Source: Solen grandis (taxonomy: Eukaryota; Mollusca; Bivalvia; Adapedonta; Solenidae). Taken from it: 64,000 nucleotides of DNA. The position numbers and the translations under genes were made by a program. Of the stretch, positions 58,001-64,000 are shown in pieces. The DNA lies in assembly GCA_021229015.1 (NCBI GenBank), contig CM037778.1, positions 19,413,214 through 19,477,213 of the forward strand. Reading direction: 5' to 3'. Position 1 is the stretch's first letter. Each line of letters opens with the position of its first letter. The notes under the pieces were generated by a model. It searched no databases and had not been told where the DNA came from. It saw only the letters and a program-made list of their open reading frames with translations.

Positions 58001-60162
58001 TTATATTTTTCATATCCGGGCACTATCCATGTGTAAAAAAAAACTATTTTATTTTTCATATCCGGGCACTATCCATGTGTAAAAAAAACCAAACATATTT
58101 TTCATATCCGGGCACTATCCATGTGTAAAAAAACTATTTTATTTTTCATATCCGGGCACTATCCATGTGTAAAAAAACGATTTTATTTTTCAGATACAAA
58201 GCTAGGAGAGAGTCTACTAAATCTACCGAAAGTCGACCCGCTGAAGGTTGGTAGTATTCTTGTAACAGTACTAATTGTACTAACTCAAAATAACAGTAGA
58301 TAGGATATTAACCATTCTATTTTTGTATTGTGGATAATTTCTTGAAAAATGGTCGTTTTTCTTGTTGGCTCACTGAGCAAAAAAACGAATGTTTTCCTAA
58401 ACCCGAAATTTTAATCTTTTTTTCAAATTAGTTTTTAATATTGGCTTGACAATAATCGAAAATATTTTCCAGCACTCATTTGCTTTTCTATTTTTTTGAA
58501 AAAACATTTATTTTAGTGAACTAGGTAGTAGAATAGTATATCAATAATATGACGTTTGATGTCTTTAAAGTTTCATTACTAAATTGATTTTCCGTGAAAC
58601 GCATTGTCTGGTATGCCCAATGCATAATAATCAAACAGGATTTCTACAACTTTTTACATTAAGTATAAATTCTACACTGTCTACACGGTAAATAAATATC
58701 CATTGTTCCATAAACATTTTAAGTTCAGTAAATTAATATTCAACGCTGCATAAATTTGATCATGAATACCTACCGCAAGCCAGCTGGAAGGCTTCCTCAC
58801 ATGAAAATCCGAATGACCCTGCGGGGATTCAAACCCATGCGGTAAGGGGCTGAGTGAGTGTTAAAGTCAGCGACTTTACCCTTTTGGCCACGGAGGCCCC
58901 ATGATTTACGGACCGATGTGTGATTGTTACAGCACGTTACGTTAACTTGGAGTTCAATCAAAACGGTCACAGTATATCGGTGCAGTCCGAGGTACCAGAA
59001 CTTGGACATTTGCAGGGGAGCGGCGACACACTGTCAACACCCGGACAACTGTCCTCTGAACAGAGGCAGATCAAATCATCAGGTGGGTGTATAAGAATTT
59101 TATTTTTACGGTCCTGATTGTCGAGTGCTTTGTTCACGTCTGCTTCGTGAGTGGGATTTCGTGGGTTCAATGCCCAACATACCAAAGTCAGTAGAAATGG
59201 CACTGGAATAGCACCCATATTTGGTGTACCTAGGGAGACGGGGGTTCAATCCCTGACATACTACCGTTATATAGAATGGTACTGGTGTGTAAAACTTGAT
59301 TGGCACTCAGCATATATATTTAATTTTCAACATTAGATGTGTATTACGTCTATCAATACAATCTTCAAACGCATTGTCATCCAATGCAACCTTCCATGAT
59401 TGTAAATAAATGGATGGTTTCTCCATCACAGGCAAAAGTGTTAGGAACGGTACTGAACCTATATTTAGAATTATAAAATCTATATGACCGTGTGCCTACA
59501 CATGACTGATCACATTCACACCTCGCGCATGCGCTCACTTCACAGGTTGAATTTAAAATTTTGTTACCCGAAACTGGTTAAGACTACATGTTGTGTCACG
59601 TGGTAACATAAACACATACTTAGGGGATATCATATTCTACATTTAACAGATTTCCCTGAATTGACGTTTATGAAAATAGCTTTTTCCCGTGCAATGTGAC
59701 CTACACGTGCCGAGTTTATTTGTCAGAACAAAGACTTCACCAACATTTACGAGGGAGAGTAGAAACTATATAAGACTATATCTAATTGTAAACAATGAGA
59801 TTCTATAAACCAGTCCAAGTTTCCAATTAGGCAAAGATTGCTATGGCAGACAATAAAGCATTTGTAGTGCTGGAATTTAGTCATTGCGAGTGTTTCAGTC
59901 ATATAGCGATGTCCAGCTAATAACAGAAAGAGTATGACACCCAGTGCACATAGACACCCGGATAAAGTCAACAACATACCGCGAGTCAGCTGGAAGGTTT
60001 CCTCACATAAAAAAAAATCTGAGCGACCCTGTTGGCATTTGAAATGTTCTCTGCTATATTTCTAGAGACATCAAAGATGTTTCTGCCTCTGCTTACGAGG
60101 ATCTGAACAACAGATCGTCAACAGAAGGAAGTTACAGTGCACTGGATTTAAAACAGGAATGA
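51611..60162 (+). CDS. Type I receptor: Cys-rich EGF-like ectodomain, TM helix, ITAM-like tail (six exons)
   Basis: Exons: 51611-51625, 51955-52021, 56131-56948, 58194-58246, 58933-59082, 60068-60162. All introns are GT-AG with matching phases (0, 1, 2, 1, 1). The product of ~400 residues has a signal peptide, about 240 residues of cysteine-rich EGF-like repeats, a transmembrane helix and a ~100-residue tail with YVNL, YEDL and YSAL. YEDL-x9-YSAL fits an extended ITAM; YVN fits a Grb2-type SH2 site. Order and tail recall Draper/CED-1/MEGF10 engulfment receptors, which signal through Src/Syk kinases; that role here is inference. Two one-base shifts in exon 3 either mean a pseudogene or consensus errors. 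Each small exon stays open and in phase, which favours a recently or currently functional gene. Confidence 0.7.
52594..53335 (+). mobile_element. HINE (type B core) in receptor intron 2
   Basis: Ends AGCTCACATGAGCACG and CTCAGGTGATCG, GGGCCATCATGGCCC, TCTTG. The type B units are somewhat diverged and the X-box is mutated to TTACTATGGCAAC. Same orientation as the host gene. Confidence 0.88.
53468..53666 (+). mobile_element. tRNA-derived SINE, family 2, in intron 2
   Basis: Head GGTGCCGTGGTTCAGTGGTAA (A box) with GAGTTCTAACC (degenerate B box), a G17 tract, the body CAAGTACTAGTCCAACCC and AAGAACTTGTTTCCCAATCG, and an A-rich end. Flanking AACACCCTTA/AACACCCTAA may be the target duplication. A relative lies at 63411-63596. 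Confidence 0.7.
53815..54282. mobile_element. 468-bp foldback (long inverted repeat) element
   Basis: The ends ATGGTGGCATATTTCTGCC and (complement) ATGGTAGCATATTTCTGCC start an inverted repeat. It stays highly similar for at least ~85 bases and, with more mismatches (GTTATCC-CTTAGGTATC; CTGTTAGTG-CCACTA), extends toward the centre. No coding capacity. In intron 2 of the receptor it would give a long RNA hairpin. Confidence 0.75.
54471..54612. repeat. 142-bp near-perfect hairpin
   Basis: The outer 42 bases of each arm are perfectly complementary (AGAATACTAGGTTAGTGTTG onward). The next ~23 pair with a few mismatches (ending ATAAACCGC), leaving a loop of about a dozen bases. It lies in intron 2, ~190 bases after the foldback element. 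Confidence 0.85.
56131..56948 (+). CDS. Receptor exon 3: EGF-like ectodomain and TM helix, two frameshifts
   Basis: The acceptor is TATATTGTAG|AT. Cysteine-rich modules repeat the pattern C-x2-C-x2-GY-x-G-x2-C (CHVCKQGYHGTRC; CSECEQGYFGSVC) with CPLGCKTC and CVNGCKNGFNGPLC. The frame shifts by one base near 56727, continuing through CPLGCLDSCG, and again near 56865. The last frame encodes the helix (AVITGIVVGTLVGVV...VIII) ending CR at donor CGCAG|GTAAC. Both shifts go in the same direction, as would two one-base deletions. Confidence 0.75.
57609..58193 (+). repeat. 45-bp minisatellite abutting the exon 4 splice acceptor
   Basis: Thirteen units beginning ATCCGGGCACTATCCATGTG, then A7-9, then CTATTTTATTTTTCAT. 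The last unit ends TTTTATTTTTCAG and serves as the splice acceptor of exon 4. Unit variants (CAACATA, TTTTA, TTATA, TTTTA) recur in a four-unit higher-order period. Confidence 0.92.
58194..58246 (+). CDS. Receptor exon 4: juxtamembrane tail
   Basis: 53 nt between TTTATTTTTCAG| and GCTGAAG|GTTGG. It encodes RYKARRESTKSTESRPAE, a basic stop-transfer segment followed by Ser/Thr-rich residues, exactly what should follow the TM helix of exon 3. It is in phase with both neighbours. Confidence 0.7.
58767..58905 (-). mobile_element. SINE family 1 head on the minus strand, intron 4
   Basis: The complement carries GGGCCTCCGTGGCCAAAAGG and a B-box-like GGTTTGAATCC, then GGAAGCCTTCCAGCTGGC, matching the first 135 bases of the 14353 SINE with divergence. 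It ends ~27 bases before the exon 5 acceptor and lacks the 3' part. Confidence 0.75.
58933..59082 (+). CDS. Receptor exon 5: tail with YVNL
   Basis: 150 nt from GATTGTTACAG| to TCATCAG|GTGGGT, phase 1 on both sides. It encodes ARYVNLEF near its start and then a Ser/Gln/Glu-rich linker. YVNL is both a YxxL motif and a pYxN Grb2-type site. Confidence 0.7.
59863..60044 (-). mobile_element. SINE family 1 body and tail on the minus strand, intron 5
   Basis: On the complement: GGAAACCTTCCAGCTGACTC, GGTGTCTATGTGCACTGGG and TTAGCTGGACATCGCTATAT, matching the middle and 3' part of the 20475 SINE. The tRNA-like head is mostly lost. Confidence 0.7.
60068..60162 (+). CDS. Receptor exon 6: ITAM-like C-terminus and stop
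   Basis: The acceptor is ATATTTCTAGAG|AC. The alternative AG two bases earlier would give a frame that stops early, so this choice is decided by phase. The exon encodes DIKDVSASAYEDL, nine residues, YSALDLKQE and TGA at 60160-60162. Confidence 0.7.
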
Positions 60163-61430
60163 TAAATGTAGCCAGGAGTTTGTTAGTTCGATCCCTGGCC
60201 GTGACACACCAAAGTTACCAAAATTGTGCTGGTATTCGTTGCAATTTCCGTTGCTTGACGCTAAACTTAGACTCAGTACATGCTACTGATCTACTCTGTA
60301 ATATAACGCATCATTGAAATCAAAATTCGCCCAATACACGTTGCTTCTTAATCGGCCGTGGGTTATTTAGTAAGAAAAATACATGTATCGCACCCATGAA
60401 TTATCAATGAGGGATTTCATTGGATCTATAGCTGAGACAACACGGTGGCAATACGGTGCTGGATTGTGAAAGTCATGTTGGTCAATGTCATTACTATAAT
60501 GGAGAGTTAACGTCGCGCTCCTTGTTTACCTCGTGGGCACAATGAATCAGACTTCAATAAAGGGTATTCAAAATACTGCGCATAGTTTCAATGGTCATCA
60601 AGTAGCTGATTAATATTCATGAAAACAAAGTTTTGCCGGTTGAAAATCCCACGGTAATATGGTAGTAATTACGGAATACTAACCGTGGGTTTTGACGATG
60701 TATATCACATTGAGGCAGCTCATGCAGACAAATGTACACTCCAGAGATAGACTTTCATGAGTGAATTTCTCAATGTTAACCTCTAGATATACGCTCTAGG
60801 TTTATTTCAGTCAATATCGTCACATAAACAAAGTCTTATCTATGTCGCTGGTTAATACTTAATGTTAATTAAACTAATTGATTTGCATTAAAAAATAATA
60901 ATTCAGTAAAAATCCATGCTAGAGTTATGGGTCTTGGTTAGTGGTGTACAATTATGGCCCAAAATACATTTGCAAAATTTCAAGTGAATACCTTTAATGG
61001 TTGTGGAGAAATAAGAAGACAGAAAAACTTGCACGCATAACCGTAGCCGACACCAGGGTGACAAAGATAGCTCTCACTATTCTTCAAAAAGTCAAGGTAA
61101 AAATTGTTTGTTTGTAGTGCTCCGACCCTGAATTCCAGGTGTGAATAAGTAGGTAGGTATTTTTATTTTAAATTTCAAATGATGAAATTATAGCCAAAAG
61201 TACTTATTTTTCTATGGAATGGACACAAAAAGATAAAAAAATAAACTCAAAAGACCTTAACAAAATTGAGTAGGGGCCATTTTGATGGGTCAGTCTGAGC
61301 ACTACAAACAAAAATAATTTTAATTTTGGCCCCATCATGGAAAACTAAGAAATATTAACATCAGTATGTTACAACAATAACCATTTTACTGAATTACGTG
61401 CACATATTTAACTACATACATTTTACACAT
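60163..61430. other. 3' flank of the receptor gene, non-coding
   Basis: 60180-60260 has a B-box-like TAGTTCGATCCCTGG (SINE remnant). 60900-61100 (CAAGTGAATACCTTTAATGG; GACACCAGGGTGACAAAGAT; AGCTCTC) looks like the 3' part of another tandem-core element family. Otherwise nothing recognised. Confidence 0.4.
60556..60561 (+). terminator. Candidate polyadenylation signal AATAAA
   Basis: The first AATAAA downstream of the receptor stop codon on the + strand, ~395 bases after it. Plausible but unsupported by transcript data. Confidence 0.3.
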
Positions 61431-61488
61431 GCATACAATTGGTTTTAAATACTTATATGTACACACATACATACATCATCATATATAC

Positions 61489-62155
61489 ACAAATACATAC
61501 ACTCATACATACATCACTCACATACACAAATACATACACTCATGCATACATCACTCACACATACACAAATACATACACTCGTACATACATCACTCACACA
61601 TACACAAATACATACACTCATACATACATCACTCACACATACACAAATACATACACTCATACATACATCACTCACACATACACAAATACATACACTCGTA
61701 CATACATCACTCACACATACACAAATACATACACTCATACATACATCACTCACACATACACAAATACATACACTCATGCATACATCACTCACACATACAC
61801 AAATACATACACTCATACATACATCACTCACACATACACAAATACATACACTCATACATACATCACTCACACATACACAAATACATACACTCATACATAC
61901 ATCACTCACACATACACAAATACATACACTCGTACATACATCACTCACACATACATAAATACATACACTCGTACATACATAACTCACACATACACAAATA
62001 CATACACTCATACATACATCACTCACACATACACAAATGCATACACTCGTACATACATCACTCACACATACACAAATACATACACTCGTACATACATCAC
62101 TCACACATACACAAATACATACACTCGTACATACATCATTCACACATACACAAAT
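61489..62155 (+). repeat. 39-bp minisatellite, about 17 units
   Basis: The unit contains ACACTCATACATACATCACT and CACACATACACAAATACAT with few substitutions (T/C at CATAC/CGTAC). Because 39 is a multiple of three and the unit lacks stops in several frames, long artificial reading frames appear on both strands. Confidence 0.92.
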
Positions 62156-62443
62156 GTATACTCTTGCATACATGTACATACATACATACATATTGACAAA
62201 CTGTAGCATATTATTAATATATATTGATGTATTATATACAGTGATACATGGTAAGTTATGCAAACAAACTTGTCTCTGATACAAAAATTAGCTATCACAC
62301 AATATCACATTTATTGCACAATGACCAAACAATAACTTGCCTTCATGACAACACCTTATATCTTCTGTAGTTTTGTGACTATCAGTACCTATTACTAATT
62401 CAAGATGATCCTATATTTATTGTCAAAAAAAGTTGACAGGGAG

Positions 62444-62582
62444 TAGTAGTTGTTGTTGGAATTTATCGTCGCTGTCACGGTATTTCGGTCATATAGCAAC
62501 GTCTAGATCATAACAGACGGAGGAAGACCCTGGGTGGACAGAGGCATCCTGGAAGACTGACCGACTGACCGATAGCAGTACA
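62444..62582 (-). mobile_element. SINE family 1 3' part, minus strand
   Basis: The complement reads GGTCTTCCTCCGTCTGTTAT, GACGTTGCTATATGACCGAA and ends AACAACAACTACTA, the tail of the SINE. The 5' half is replaced by (CCGACTGA) repeats. Confidence 0.65.
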
Positions 62583-63410
62583 AGTTGTTGGATATCATTA
62601 ATAAATATTTCATTTTAATATTCATACTCATATAAACCTACCCCTGTAATGGTCTCACATTTTGTTGGCTACATTTTATTTTTTAATTGTTCTTCCCCTA
62701 AATTTTATAAAAAATTGACACAAAATAACTGGAGGTAAATGTTAAACAGCTCATTTTGCAATTGCATAATACTGGTTGTTTTGAGATTTCCAGTTTTGTT
62801 TAAGGGAGTTGGCATTTGTTTTGACAATTATTTAAATGTTGAGTGAAAAACATGTTACTGGAATCTGTTATGAAAATCCAATGATTTTATAAAATTGTAG
62901 AAAAATATATTCATAATATGAAATTTAAACAATTATAAATTTAAGCATTAATCAATTTAATGAATAAATAGTTTTTCTGCACATGATTTTCATATTACAC
63001 ATATAACAATAATTATTTACAAAAATACCAATTATTTACAATGATGATGTATAAATATATTTAAACACATGTCACACAACCATGTACATATACACTGTAT
63101 ACACAACACTGATTATTTTTGTGGTTTTATACAGTATTTCACAGTAATCACAAATATTAGATACCGGTATTGGTTATTCTTTTTCTTAATAAAGAAATTT
63201 GCACTACCACTGCAGTTGAAATTATCAAGTTCAAAAGTGAAGTGAAATATGGGATAAACTGTTCTGCAATTTTGATTTTATGGCAGTTGACTTAAATGTT
63301 GTGATTTTCATAGTTGAATATAAACAACAAACATGATTATGGGAATTACACAGTGAAGGTCAGGCGAAGTGCCAGTACAATGTACATCCATTGTCAAACA
63401 TTACATCAAG
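62583..63410. other. AT-rich non-coding sequence
   Basis: No genes or identifiable elements seen; long AT-rich stretches. Confidence 0.5.
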
Positions 63411-63596
63411 GACATCGCTGTCCAGTGGTATCGTGCATGACTGCGGATCCAAAATGTATGGGTTCGAACATCGTTAGGGGCCAGGATTCATGACATTCCC
63501 AGCCGCAAAGTACTGGTCCAACCCAGGACCCATTGAGAGGGATAACCAGTTGGAAGAACTTGCTTCCAAATCAACATAAATAAGTTTAAACTAAAG
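63411..63596 (+). mobile_element. tRNA-derived SINE, family 2, second copy
   Basis: It contains TGTCCAGTGGTATCGTG, GGTTCGAACATC (B box), AAGTACTGGTCCAACCC and GAAGAACTTGCTTCC, then an A-rich end, parallel to 53468-53666. Confidence 0.7.
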
Positions 63597-64000
63597 AACA
63601 CATTCAAATATAATGTGGTCCTACACAGGTCCCTGTCACCATCACTGGTGTAAAGGGTACTCCCTAACTTTGAGGTTCTCATATGAACACAATGATTTCA
63701 CAATAATAGGATAGAATTTAGATTGAAATGTATTTATTCTTGCAAGTATATAGGAAAAATTTGTAATAACGGTATTAAAAAATGCCCCAAAATATCTCTC
63801 GTGGGTGAGATAAAACTGGGAAAAATACTAATTTACAAATTGATTCACAATTCAAAAGTGTATTTTTGATACAGGCATGGTTAAAGCCTGAATTAATTTC
63901 AAAAAAGCTTATCTTCTCCAATATCTCAGTTTCGTGAAAAAATTAACCATTCCCTACCATTTTGCAGAAAACTTGCAAGGTATTCTGTCTTGGCCCCTAT
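63597..64000. other. AT-rich non-coding sequence
   Basis: Nothing recognised. The last 150 bases include TTAAAGCCTGAATTAATTTC and continue beyond the window. Confidence 0.5.

Noticed and set aside
61429..62284. Four overlapping 80-256-residue frames on both strands
   Set aside because: By-products of the 39-bp minisatellite, whose period is divisible by three.

Overview
The window is AT-rich, repeat-dominated animal DNA and almost certainly comes from a bivalve mollusc. The evidence is the dense set of miniature elements with hairpin ends, (GTCC)n/(GCGT)n microsatellites and ~150-bp tandem cores (the architecture known from pearl-type bivalve elements), tRNA-derived SINEs, a PNMA-like-Gag Ty3/Gypsy element and intron-rich host genes. 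There is a 100-N scaffold gap at 49996-50095. I see no bacterial-type operons, rRNA genes, intact tRNA genes or CRISPR arrays.

Layout. 1-10.1 kb: a decayed Ty3/Gypsy retrotransposon (gag, protease, RT, RNase H, integrase). It is split by an 8-bp-TSD hAT element (1740-2874) and by a 5-bp-TSD hAT-like element (5541-7948). The second carries a broken zinc-finger transposase start, a hairpin-ended element, and a further MITE inside that. 10.1-20 kb, 21.9-28.3 kb, 29.4-47 kb and parts beyond: more than 20 copies of a family beginning AGCTCACCTGAG and ending CTCAGGTGAGC + hairpin + CTCTTG. Its structure matches non-autonomous Helentrons/Helitron2 (HINEs): asymmetric terminal inverted repeats, a 3' hairpin, and insertion in T-runs. 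Copies are nested up to three deep and sometimes abut end to end. Two 3.5-kb copies (10120-15891, 37597-41781) are near duplicates, and each has a different nested insertion at a site that is empty in the other. At least three more families with other terminal sequences (TATACGCC, TATACCCC, AACCAGG) have the same plan, and their internal tandem units share a common block.

Host genes. 28775-29332 is an exon of a CXorf38-like protein ending in a splice donor. From 51.6 to 60.2 kb I assembled a six-exon type I receptor on the + strand: signal peptide, cysteine-rich EGF-like ectodomain, one transmembrane helix, and a cytoplasmic tail with YVNL and an ITAM-like pair YEDL-x9-YSAL. This organisation recalls Draper/CED-1/MEGF10 engulfment receptors. 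All exon junctions are phase-consistent, but two single-base frameshifts lie in exon 3. Its introns hold a HINE, SINEs, two long inverted repeats, and a 45-bp minisatellite whose unit ends in a near copy of the adjoining 3' splice site.

The remainder (60.2-64 kb) is AT-rich non-coding DNA with a 39-bp minisatellite (61489-62155) and SINE fragments.
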